Shown here one piece after another: positions 21,245 through 31,368 of a stretch of DNA of 64,000 nt. Numbering within the stretch: position 1 is the stretch's first letter; each line of letters begins with the position of its first letter. This DNA is from Blasia pusilla (Eukaryota > Marchantiophyta > Marchantiopsida > Blasiales), in assembly GCA_050084515.1 (NCBI GenBank), contig CM114275.1:20150001-20214000 (forward strand), written 5' to 3'. The translations under genes and the position numbers were made by a program. The notes under the pieces were generated by a model. It saw only the letters and a program-made list of their open reading frames with translations, had not been told where the DNA came from and did no database searches.

Positions 21245-22284
21245 TTGTTGGCTATGGAGAGCCAGAGTGTGGAGACTTTGATAGCGAGATTTGATGGAGA
21301 GTCCTTGGATCCCGAGGCCAGTGAGGAGATGAAAAGTGGCCGAGATATTCATAATGATGGAGTAGTCTTGGAGTATGTGGGTACTGGCAGCGTTGCAAGC
21401 ACAATGGGTGCTAGAGAGCGGGATTGGGTCCTACATCAGGCCAGACGGTTCCGTTGGGAGGGCACACATGTATTGCAAGTGTGGGAGGATGGTAGAGTGT
21501 GTGTAGTGCCTCATCCTTTGCAGAGAGCACGTTTGGTGCGTCATGCCCACGAGGAGTTGGATCATTTTGGAGTGAAACGGACATATAGCTTGCTCGAGAT
21601 TCAGTATTGGTGGCGAGGCATGCAGACTGACGTTCGGCAGTTTGTTGCCATATGCATGGTGTGTGATCGAGTCCGAGTATCATTCACTGCTCCCACTCCA
21701 TAGTTGCATCCACTTCTGATCATGGGTTTAGGTTATAGATGGAGTTTGGATTTTGCAGGACCTTTGCCTCTGACGAAGCGCCATAGTCGTTATGTGTTGG
21801 TGATGGTCGAGCATTTCTTGAAGTGGATAGAGTTGGTTGCATTGCCAGACAAAGCGAGTGAGGGAGTAGTGTATGCCTTCCTAGATTGAGTGTTGAGTCA
21901 TTACGACGCACTAGCTGAGGTGTTGACAGACCGGGGTACAGAGTTCCGCGGGGAGTTTCAGGCCTTGTGTGATAAGCCACTGATCGACCACCGCACTACT
22001 TCGCGAGATCATCCTGAGGCGGATGGACTAGCAGAGCGGGTTATGCAGACGGTGAAGAGAGGTCTACGCAAGTATGGCTTGCAGAGAGGTCACCTAGGAG
22101 ATTGGGACCTTCAGTTTTCGTGGTTGGCGATGGGATACAAATTCAGCAGGTAGGCATCCTTAGCGTCTTTCTCACCGTACTTGTTGCTTTATGGCCGAGA
22201 GCCATTCGTCAAGATACTGGTGAGGTGCTGAGCCTTGATGACCCTGATGTATGGATGCGAGCATGTTCTGAGAGGTATGAGTAG
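21245..22284 (+). pseudogene. Element A integrase
   Basis: DDE integrase that would join element cDNA to host DNA. The N-terminal zinc-binding module shows RHAHEELDHFGVKRTYSLL and CMVCD (HHCC ligands intact). Core: RWSLDFAGPLP (first Asp, near 21747), LTDRGTEFRGEF (second Asp, near 21930) and HPEADGLAERVMQTVKRG (catalytic Glu, near 22020-22030), so the DDE triad is present. Nonsense codons at 21701-21703 (CAG in B), 21887-21889 and 22151-22153 interrupt it, and DPDVWMRACSERYE ends at a TAG. Confidence 0.9.
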
Positions 22285-22770
22285 TTTTGGAGAGTGATGC
22301 CCATGGCGTTTGAGAAGTTGGCGATTGCGCAACATCGGGATACGTTGAGGTATGTGACTATTCGGGGAGGTGGTTATCAACCTACTATCCTGAGGTTTCA
22401 TCAAGGAGACTATGTCTACTTGTAGCAGACGGCACCCACGACGTTGGATGTGATTGCAGGGCACACCATCTTGAGAGTGCGTGAGGTTTTGCCATCCGAT
22501 GTTCTCTTATTGGAGGAACGCGATGGTATGGTTTGGAAGGACCATGTGCGTAACTGTGCGGCATGTCATCTTCCGTACATTGACGGTATGGTTGATCCGA
22601 GCTAAGCAATAGTTCTTGCAGGCTTGTGGTGTATGTTGTGTGGTTCCGCCCGTGGTGCAGCCACTATGCTAGTCTGTGATGGGTGTTCGAGAGGATGGCA
22701 TATGGCATGTTTGACGCCACCTCTCACTAGGGTTCCTTAGGGATGATGGATGTGTCCCAGATGTACATAG
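22285..22770 (+). pseudogene. Element A Pol C-terminus with PHD finger
   Basis: Post-integrase tail, FEKLAIAQHRDTLRYVTIRGG, GDYVYL, TTLDVIAGHTILRVREVLPSD and VWKDHVRNCAACHLPYIDG, then a PHD finger at 22630-22764. The zinc ligands follow C-x2-C-x11-C-x2-C-x4-H-x2-C...C-x2-C (CMLCGSARGAATMLVCDGC, GWHMACLTPP, WMCPRC). All eight ligand codons survive, although two stops (in VP*G*W) lie between ligands six and seven, and a TAG at 22423-22425 replaces a CAG in B. The match to B shows the finger is a fixed part of the element. Confidence 0.85.
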
Positions 22771-23080
22771 AGTAGGTAGTTCTACATTCCAACTTATGTT
22801 TGTGACATGGATGACAAGAAGGCGACTAACAATGGGGCCACATGAGCACCCGGCCTTCTTGCTCTTAGCGTCCGAGAGATGTATGTCATGGTAGGTAGGG
22901 ATAGATGGCTATCTAGAGTTAGAGGGACCTAACCACCATCTAAGGGGGCGATTGGAGATATTTTGGTACTTCTTGTCTCGTTGTTTGGATGCCATGAGTT
23001 AGCATGGGATCAAGCGTGTTTGTGTGTGTGTTCGGTGACAGCGATGTATCTTGTGTAGCGATGTGTATACGCACGACAGT
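22771..23080 (+). other. Element A 3' untranslated region, PPT and S-like segment
   Basis: Non-coding 3' tail. A polypurine tract (AAGGGGGCGATTGGAGATA, about 22943-22961) is followed by about 115 bases related to the S repeat of B. That segment ends GCGATGTGTATACGCACGACA (to 23078), then GT, then the 3' LTR. The same PPT - S - GACA-NN-TGTC arrangement occurs in B. Confidence 0.65.
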
Positions 23081-23387
23081 TGTCACATCTCTTAAGATAG
23101 ATTGGTGAGATCTAGTAGAGCGCCTTCGTGAGTAACATAGGACAAGCTCAATAGGTCTAGGGTGACCTGCTGAGGCCCCGAGAAACTTGAGAGAGCAGGT
23201 TTCCCTTTCGTTTTGGCTCATTTGGAGCCATATTGAGGAACCTACTATTTTAGGTAAGTACCATTTTGAGTTTGAGAACAACTTTCTATTTTTGGTAAGT
23301 GGCCCTTGACCTCCTACATTAGGTCAAGAGCCAAAGAGGTGACTTGGGGAGCATAGGTTACCATGGAGAGAGCTTGGGAGAGGGGAC
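23081..23387 (+). repeat. Element A 3' LTR
   Basis: 307 bases, TGTCACATCTCTTAAGATA to GGGGACA, matching 3993-4293. The satellite resumes immediately after, so the outer edge is exact. TGTC...GACA inverted tips match the solo LTR at 28773-29391. Confidence 0.85.
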
Positions 23388-24870
23388 ATTAGACCTTCTA
23401 ACAAATGAAGGTATTTCTATTTTTCATCTTGTTCAAGGATTTCATCTTGACCTGAAATTTTGGACACTTGATCCTCTATTTTATGTAGGAATTGTGCAAA
23501 GTTTCATGAAAATGGAATAATGATCAAAAGCCCAAAAACATGTAATCTTTTTTGGGACTCGTGTGATTAAACCTTTTAGCATTAGAGGATATGTCCATTT
23601 CACATTGAGTTCTTAAAGGTCATAATAATTTGAAATTTTGGCCAACTTGTCATCCAGGCGTGTTTAAGCTACTTCCAACGTTTCAAGGAAAATGGAGTTA
23701 TGACCCCGAGGTAAAAAATAGGTTAGTGTGCTTTAGGACCCGCACGCTATAACCGTCTAAAGAAAGAGTGTATACGGAATACATCTTGTTCAAATTTATG
23801 TTATGTATCTGAAATTTGGGGCACTTGATTTAGCAAGTCTATCTAAGTTACATAAAAAATTGGAATGAAAATGGAGTCCTAACCAAAATCCCATAAATGG
23901 ATATTTCTTTTTGAACCGTGTGAATTAAATCTTATAAGGAAAGAACGTCCATCAATTTTTCGTCTTAATCAAGTATGTGATATTCATCTGAAATTTTGCA
24001 TGCTTCATCATCTAAGCGTATGTAAGCTTCAAAAAAAAATTCAATGAAAATAAAGTAGTGACCGAAAGCCCAAAAATAGATAAGTGTTTTTGGACCTTTG
24101 CAATTTAACTCTCTAACGAAAAAAAGGTTTGTTCAATTTTTTTTCAAATAGGTGATCTTGATCTGAAATTTGGAACACTTAGTTACAAAAGTGTATATGA
24201 TATTCTTGCAAAATTATAATGAAAAAGGACTTGTGACCATAAGGCCAAAAATAGATAAGTGTTTTTTGACCCACGCGATTCAACCTTAAAACGAACAAGA
24301 GTCTGTCCATTTTTTCTTATCTTATTCAAATATATGATCTTGATTTTAATTTTGAAACACTTGGTTGCATAAGTGTATCTATGCTTTTTGCCCAATTTCA
24401 ATGAATATGGAGTTGTGAAAAATACCAAAAATTGGATAAGTAGTTTTTGGACCTATGGGATTAAACCTTATGTGAAAAGAGGGTGTGTCTGTTTTTCATC
24501 TTATTTAATTATGTGATCTTGACCTGAAATTTGGGACACTTGCTCATCCAAGTGTATCTAAGATTTTTGCAAAATTTCAATGAAAATTGACTTGTGATCA
24601 AAAGAGAAGAAATAAATAAGTGTATTTTGACCCGCACAATTATTCCTATGAAGGAAATAAATCTATCCATTTTTATACTATTCAAGTTTGTGATCTTGAT
24701 GTTGAATTTTGTTCAATGCATCATCCAAGTGTATCTAAGCTTCTTGCAAGATTTCAATGAAATTGGAGGTGGGACCAAAATCCCAAATATAGATAACTCG
24801 ATTTTGGACCCATGCAAGAAAACCTTATAAGGAAAGAGGGTGTGTCCATTTATGACATTATTGGATTCTT
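23388..24870. repeat. Satellite array, right part (~178-bp unit)
   Basis: Continuation of the array interrupted by element A. The TTTCAATGAAAATGGAG-type anchor recurs near 23505, 23694, 23874, 24042, 24217, 24399, 24578 and 24755, with spacings 168-189 and most near 178. Units diverge by point changes and small indels, and the array fades after about 24870. Together with the left part there are about 13 units. Confidence 0.88.
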
Positions 24871-25619
24871 TTCCCACACATTATATCTTGACATGAAAAT
24901 TTCTCTCTTGGTGTTTTGTAAAGTGATAATAACTTCCCTATAAATTATTTTGGAAACTAAAAATGCAACAAAATCTTCTCTTCTTAAAACCGTACTTTTC
25001 AATTTGAACTTCAATATTAAACATTACTTTATTCTGGAGAATGTTACAAAAAGGAAATTCTACAAAAAGATATTCTTACAACACTCCTTACAAAATAAAT
25101 TCGCTACAATTATTTACTAATTCGTTTCACTAACTTCACCGATCACACTACTACTCTAGGTCTATGGTTGGGTCCAGTGGGTTTAGATGTAGACAATCAT
25201 TGGGCGGCTCTAGAGTTCTAAGTCAAGTGGATAGACGAAGATTTCTTATTGCAATTGTTTCATCATCGGAGGAAAAATCTGAACTATCCATGCCATTATT
25301 GATAGGTTAAGAGTTTGAAACTACAAGTATGAGACCTCATCATCACCAGCTTATGTACTAATTGAGTCCACTCTTTCAACATTCAAACGATTTTGGAGGA
25401 GAATCCCTTCGTGGTTCACTAGACTCGGTGGAAGTTCAAGTCAAAATTTTCAATCTTACCTATTTGGGTATCTTGCCTCCCTTCCGTGCCATATATTTCA
25501 TATCCCACATCCACATCCTTTAAGTCCTCATCTTTCTAGTCAAGGTTATCTTCATGATTATCATCCTGGTATCTTGCATGTAAGCTAGACTTACTATCAT
25601 CTTCTATAATCCTTCTAGC
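24871..25619. other. Spacer, no gene seen
   Basis: AT-rich spacer. The part nearest 25619 may be the 3' tail of the hAT pseudogene, but I see no terminal repeat or other defined feature. Confidence 0.45.
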
Positions 25620-27718
25620 TTATTCTCGTCCATCCTTTTCAGAGAAGTGTTGCTCGTTCAACAATATATGTCTTGATTTCCGTGAAACATCCTTGTCTCC
25701 AAACCTCGACTTTGTGTACATGTACACCAAATCCGTGGCACTCTCAGTGGTCAATTTATTCTTATGCTTATTGTGGATAAAATCATAACTACTCCAATTT
25801 CTCTCCGTTGAAGAGGAAGAGATCACTTGTGGTAATATGGACTTAACCAAAGAGTGCAATGTTGGGGCGCCTTGATCGTTCATACTCCACCAATGGGAGG
25901 GGCTAAGTGAATCAATGACCTTCCTACCAAACTCATCCACGAATAGTTTTTGATGGTTCACAATGTTGCCCAACTCTTACAAATAAGTATATACATAAGA
26001 ATTAGTCCCGATGACTTTGAGGCCATGCATCCCCTTTGCATGGACTTTAAAATATTTTTTGAAATCTCTCATGTACTCAACATTTGAAGTGACGTCTTCA
26101 ATACTATCAAGAAGATTGTAAGGGACGAGAATGTAGCCTATTGCATGTAATTTATTGTGGATAAGTGCCCACCTCCTAGAAATAACATCCACCATTCCAT
26201 AGCTCTCCACATTGTCACAAAAAATACGACGCCTTTGGCCCACACTAGGCCATGGAGTTATAGGAAATGAACGAGTCTCTTCTATTATCTCAAATTTGCG
26301 GCGATAAGTATACCACATCGTTGGTTTATGACCATCACAATCTCTCAAAAAAATAATAGTTGGATTTTTTTTTAAAGAAGGCGAAGAATTGTTTAACAAA
26401 AAATTCTTCACCTTGTATAAAAAAATTGTGATTGGCCATAATAGTCAAAATATTTTGTGCCTTCTCCCTTTGGCTCGCATCCTTCCCATTGAAATATTCT
26501 CTAAAATCATTTGTGGCAACCATAGGATGGAATGTCTCCCTCAATTCTACGATACATCCCAATATTATAAAGTTTGTTGCAAAGTGTGTGTTTGCAAGAA
26601 GCAACAATCGTTCTTCACTAGGTTGGTTTTGATGAATTTTTCCATCATCCAAGTTCTTGTCTTCATAAATACTACCATCTCACAAGATTATGCAAAAATC
26701 ATGTCTATCCAAGGCCACTTACCCCATTCTTTGCATATTGGATCAAGAGAATGTGATACATATTCATCCTAGAGAATACGAGAAAAATTTGCTTCAATAA
26801 GTTTTCCTAATGCTCGCTCATTGCTAGCATTACCTTTCACAAGTTGCAACAAGTTCTTTAGACCTATGTGCATGATAGTCTGCATGATAGTCCTCTCTTT
26901 GTAACTTGCCAAGCATTCAACTGTTTGGGATTCCTCCTTGATGGCTATCGACTCGATCATGACCTTACCTTGTGGACACGAGACAAGGATGCTAACTAAA
27001 GACTCAATCATCATATTTATCTAAGAATCCGTGATAATCGTAGTCCCCAAAGGTAAATTATCCAATATGTCATCCACCTTTTCCTTTTCCTTCCCCATAT
27101 GGTTCTCAAGTAGAGTGGTGCACAACGAATTATAATTACGACCTAAGTAACCCTGCATTGTTGTTGTTGCCAACACTGCCTGCTTGAAAAAACATTTCCG
27201 TACTATGTTGAATGGTATTCTATATTTGGGTATTGAAAGAATCACTCAGATCAACTTGGCTTGCTTCTTTCCGATTCTACTAATTGCTCCACTTGGCCTA
27301 TCTACTCCTTTGTAAGATTGTCACTCGGTGTAATGTTCGCAACCCCATCAACATTCGACACAACATAAACACTATTTCTTGTGTGTTGCAAACCCATTTG
27401 GAATGGTGTTGTCTCCTCCACTTCACTCAAGGGTCTTCCTTCCCTTCTTTGTCTATTTCTCATAATTACCCTATTTCGGAGATCCCGTTACACATTAGGA
27501 GAGACCTTCACATATAATTTGGCATGATGGGTATCTTGATTCCCATCTTTTTTCTTTTGTATCTCTAGTGTAAAATGCTCCACCATCCATGTGCTATGAT
27601 AGGTTTTCATAGAATACGAACAATATTTGCTATGTGAATTGCTTGATGTTCCACCTTCTATTTGTTCTTCTTCCCAATGTTTCTTAACGATATGTTGGAG
27701 TTCTCTAGCTTGGATCAT
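25620..27718 (-). pseudogene. hAT-superfamily transposase, broken
   Basis: Read right to left on the - strand, fragments follow hAT transposase order. An N-terminal start MIQARELQHIVKKHWEEEQ (27718) resembles the BED-finger-proximal start of plant hAT proteins. Then IPFNIVRKCFFKQAV (about 27215), a DUF659-like middle (GLKNLLQLVKGNASNERALG near 26860), ILGCIVELRETF, and a C-terminal segment WWSMNDQGAPTLHSLVKSIL, followed by SSSSTERNWSSYDFIHNKHK and KLTTESATDLVYMY, the hAT dimerisation motif (25700-25800). At least five frame changes or stops separate the parts, so it is inactive. Terminal inverted repeats and an 8-bp duplication were not located. Confidence 0.8.
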
Positions 27719-28493
27719 GACTACGAGTAGATACTAATCCCACCCAATTTTTTTTTGGATAATTTGAAAAAAAAATATGATTTCAATAATAACATATATT
27801 GATAGATGAAATGTATGTAAATTACACCAAATATTATTTGTGAATTATCCAATTCCAATCTTGGAATACTCACTATGAACAAGAAAGATTAATATGCTAA
27901 ACTAGATAAACGAGATACCTTTAATTAGCGAGGTTATCCACTGGAGAAACATATTCTCATAAATCAAGTTGACATATCTATGGAGAAAAAAAACTTCCCC
28001 AAAAGAGTAGAGAGAGGGCGGCAAGAAGGGAGAAGTGAGATTGTGAGGGTATACAAAAAATGAGCAAGTTTATATAAGGGACGATAGAAGGAAGGTAAAG
28101 AACCCTCTATTCTTTTTCCTCTTCTACCCCCATTTACTATTATTTCCTAAACCATTTCCATTAATCCTCATTTACCAAATCTTGTTTTGTTATCTTAATC
28201 CCGATCCTTTTTCAACTATCCTAACTTTAACCACTTTAATTTGCAACTAACATATTTTCTAGTATAACTATCATATTCTATTATATTTTAATATTCTCCC
28301 TCCCTCTCTCCACCCATAGTATCCTCATTTCTTTAATTACTTTCATTTACAACTAACCTACTCTTTAATACAACCACTTACCCTATTCAACTATATTTTA
28401 ATCTTCTACTTTCTTCTCCACCCACTCAAGTGAATTCAACAACATCTAGAATGTTAAAAATTTTAACAATTGTATGTTACAATGAATTTGTTA
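27719..28493. other. AT-rich spacer, no gene seen
   Basis: AT-rich with pyrimidine-rich runs (CCTCCCTCTCTCCACC-type near 28300) and no credible ORF. It may include the 5' end of the hAT element. Confidence 0.5.
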
Positions 28494-28529
28494 GCGGGTA
28501 TAGTTTAGTGGTAAAAGTGTGATTCGTCC
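28494..28529 (+). pseudogene. trnG-UCC: Plastid-derived trnG-UCC exon 1 fragment (NUPT)
   Basis: GCGGGTATAGTTTAGTGGTAAAA matches, from memory, the 5' exon of chloroplast trnG-UCC (acceptor strand plus D-arm). It continues with GTGTGATTCGT, the start of that gene's group II intron. The rest of the tRNA is absent, so this is a short plastid DNA insert in the nucleus, not a working tRNA gene. A nuclear tRNA-Gly would need an anticodon arm and T-arm here, and none folds. Confidence 0.65.
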
Positions 28530-28772
28530 TTCCATATTTGCCCATAACCCCGCACACAGATCGCGCTTTTGCTTGCATGAAGCCCGCGCTTAAGCCGGCA
28601 CCCACGCCTACATGGCATGGTTTAGCATGCATCCTCCCAACCTGGTCCAAGTCTAAACCCGCAAAACCCATACCAAGCATGAATGCTCCCATCCTAAGAC
28701 GGAATCCTCCGATCCTTGGCCCTCAAGTAGCCCAAGAGCGCAGCCCAAGACCACACCCAACTCATGTCAGGC

Positions 28773-29391
28773 TGTCACATCTGAGTAGCCGATAGGCCGA
28801 GATCTATCGTGGATAGGGCATAGGAGCCAACGGACTGTCTTGAGTGTAACTTTGTCCCACGGTTTCGGATGAGGTTGTGGATAGGTTCGTTATGTCAAGA
28901 ACGTCATTTCTGATAACTTTCTTGTTGAGGTCTTTCACAGCCGGGTGACTTTTTGACCAGGTCATCCGCCCCTGGTAACCTGTGCGCACAGGTTACCAGG
29001 AGGATAGCTATTTTTAGGGGAAGAGCCAAAAGGCTCTTCCCAACCCTATATAAGGGAGGAAGATGGCTTTCCCAAGCCATCTTTCTCATGTTGGGCTGTT
29101 GGAGCATCTCTCTTGTATGTGTGTGAGATAGGACTAGGGTGCTAGCCTCTGGATTCCTTGATAGCGCAGGGTGGACAAGGCTTGACAGGCCGATGTAGAT
29201 TGAGGAATGGAGTTTTAGGTCGGGTGTGCCCGTTTTACTACTCTTTATTTTTTTGTGTGTGATCTCCATGTATGTGTATGAGTTGATTTCTATACATGTG
29301 TGGATATACCCGTGTGTGGGGAAGATCGGTGTTGTGTGGTGTAGATGCGACCAATGATGTATGTTATATAGCGATATGTATGAGCACGACA
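28773..29391 (+). mobile_element. Solo LTR (619 bp) with TATA box
   Basis: Begins TGTCACATCTGAGTAGCC and ends GAGCACGACA, with inverted tips TGTC...GACA and a perfect 4-bp target duplication AGGC (28769-28772 and 29392-29395). The ends resemble element A's, including the S-like tail (GCGATATGTATGAGCACGACA), but the interior differs, so it is a third related LTR family. A TATATAA box lies at 29047-29053. No internal region is present, so it is the product of LTR-LTR recombination. Confidence 0.85.
28971..29083 (+). promoter_or_regulatory. LTR promoter with three hairpins around TATA
   Basis: Within the solo LTR, a perfect 30-base palindrome (28971-29000, CCTGGTAACCTGTGC and its mirror) and a 9-base-arm hairpin (29019-29040, GGAAGAGCC loop AAAA) precede TATATAA (29047-29053). 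A third hairpin (29060-29083, AAGATGGCTT / AAGCCATCTT) lies where the transcript should start. TATA placement suggests the U3/R boundary is near 29080. Confidence 0.7.
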
Positions 29392-30128
29392 AGGCCTTGT
29401 GTGCTAGCTCACACAAGGTCCGCGCACCAGCTCGCATTGAGACTGAGCCAAGCATGCCAGACCCATGCTAGGCTCGTACCTACATGCCAACATGCGGGAG
29501 GGATCAAGGCCCATACGTTAACCTGCACCCGCGTCAACATGCAAGCCACGGCTAGGCCCGCTAGGCCCCCTCCCTAGTGTACATTGAGCCCGTGCCAACC
29601 CGCATCGAGCCCGCATGCTAGCATGCCTATTCACCATGCCTGCATGAGTTTCGCCTACCAGCCCGCATGAGGTGCGTGCGCTAGCTCGCGCATGACTGTC
29701 AGCCCATGAGAAGCCTACCAGGTCCGCATGCTTGCATGCTCACCTGCACTCATGCCAAGTTTGCATCAGGCCTACCTACCAGTCCACGTGACCCGCATCA
29801 GACCCGCCAGCCCGTGCCAAGCCTACATATCCACCTAGCAGCCCGCTCCCAGCGCGTCAGACCCTCATAGCCGCTCTACCGCCCGCGGCTTGTATGAGGC
29901 TCACTTATTAGCCCACGCGGCGCTTGCCAAGCCTGTTAGCCTACAACAACGTCCACATCAGGTCTGTTGCCCACCTCCATCCTTCATCCCAACCTCCACC
30001 TATTCCCGTGGTTGAAACCTACGTAGGAGATTTGGGCGCCAAAAAAAGTTGGGCTGGCGGTCGGTTTGGCATGATGAGCTACACGATTACTAGTCTAAAA
30101 CAAATTTGACAAGAATATGAGTGGTTGG

Positions 30129-31368
30129 TCAAACATGAAGGGATGATGAGATGAGCGGCCCCCACCACTTGCTGGATGTACTTGTGAGATTAACATCCAC
30201 CACATCACCTAGCGTCCAGAATCTATCTTGAGACATAACAAGATCAACTCTCTGATGAGAGGTTGCTTGTATAGTTGAAGGTAGGACATGGATTTGCTCT
30301 TGCCCAACGGTGTACCCTACCGTATGAGCGACTGATGCTACTGCCTCTCTAATGACATTATGTGTGGATCTTTGCATCAATGGGATCTACGCATACAATT
30401 TTTTGGCACACACAACAGAGAAGCATGGGGAAGTCCAAGGCGTAACAACAAAGTTATCGAGAATATACTCTGAGGAAAATTAAATGGAAGAATAAGAGGA
30501 TTAGCTGTAAGCCATGCTCTCGCTCTTGTACCCGCATATGAACACAAACGAGCTTGATGAGCGTCAAAGGATGCCTCAAAAAGAATGTTGAAAAGTTAAT
30601 TTGGTGCAAATTCTCCCAGATATCTTCTTGAAGTTGATCAAGCCCTTCCGTAATCAATTCACTGAAAGGGGATAGAATTTATTGTGTTGCAAGAGAAAGA
30701 AGAGCTCGAGTGGATCTTAGTTATTGTTGAAATAAAAGCTCCATGTCCTCTACATGGGTGACATGATCCATGAAGATAGGTGCATCTCCTTGGAGAAACC
30801 TTAAAGTCATAATCGGTACTACCAACACCCAACTTCCCAACATGCTGACAGGAAATCCACACCCCTCCAAAAGAAATAATCAAGATAGATTTTTGTGAAG
30901 CCTAGACACCATCATCTCCCTCAAATGTATTCAGACCAAGAAGTTGACCAAAATTTGCTAAGATAGAAGCGTCAAAAGAGTCCAACGGATGTAAGAACGT
31001 TGAAGTGGGAGGATAAATGCGTAGAAGGTAGGAGGGACATCCTAGAAAATATTGGGAGAGAATCCTATAAGCCACTTGGGGATCCCTTAGATGAGGTGAC
31101 AAATAAAACCATTCTATGTCTTTCAAAAGGGCCTCATCCAAAAACTTGGAGATAGAGTTGATGAAGCAAATTGGGGCCCCAAGAACCCAAATCCTTTCAA
31201 TGGAGATGGGAAAATTAGGAGTGGGCGGGTGAATGTTGAGGGAAGGCATGAAGAAGACCGTACCCAATATTTACTAGGTTGGATTTTAAGATTCAAGAAA
31301 GAGAGTTGCTTCACAAAATGGGTATAAACAGAACCCACTTTAAAAGGAAGACCTAATGCAAGTATCAT
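30129..31368 (-). pseudogene. Reverse-transcriptase retroelement, C-terminal remnant
   Basis: On the - strand, the segment near 31200-30960 reads VLGAPICF, FLDEALLKDIEWF, LRDPQVAYRILSQYFLGCPSYLLR and FDASILANFGQLLGL. This series (L-G-x-P-I, L-x-D-P-Q-x-A, Y-L-L-R-x-x-P-P, F-D) is typical of the thumb region after the RT palm in a class of eukaryotic non-LTR or DIRS-like elements. Further on, HNVIREAVASVAHTVGYTV and QRVDLVMSQ...DVVDVNLTST (30380-30129) match the usual C-terminal tail that looks endonuclease-like. Several frameshifts break it. The catalytic RT core itself is not in view, so the exact class is open. Confidence 0.5.

Larger units (their letters stand above)
3993..23387 (+). mobile_element. 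Element A: Ty3/gypsy retrotransposon with DNMT and PHD
   Basis: LTR retrotransposon on the + strand inserted in the satellite and itself split by element B (9318-19189); without B it is about 9.5 kb. Both outer ends carry the same ~300-bp repeat, beginning TGTCACATCTC and, on the right, ending GGGGACA. Flanking tetranucleotides TTGG (3989-3992) and TTAG (23388-23391) look like a 4-bp target duplication with one change, because the satellite reads smoothly across GCGA-TTAG-ACC. Order: LTR, leader, gag, unknown domain, protease, DNA methyltransferase, [B], RT, RNase H, integrase, PHD, LTR. Many stops and frameshifts make it a dead copy. Confidence 0.9.
28540..30070. repeat. GC-rich degenerate repeat field (GCCCGCATG-type words)
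   Basis: Outside the solo LTR (28773-29391) this region is made of irregularly repeated words such as GCCCGCATG, GCTAGCATGC, CCAGCCCGC and CATGCCAAG, densest at 29395-29960. No fixed period is obvious by eye. Composition is sharply different from the AT-rich DNA on both sides. Open frames are a by-product of the composition; no protein family is recognisable. Confidence 0.55.

Noticed and set aside
28494-28560. Nuclear tRNA-Gly gene
   Set aside because: Only the acceptor 5' strand and D-arm are present; no anticodon arm or T-arm can be folded, and the continuation matches the plastid trnG intron start.
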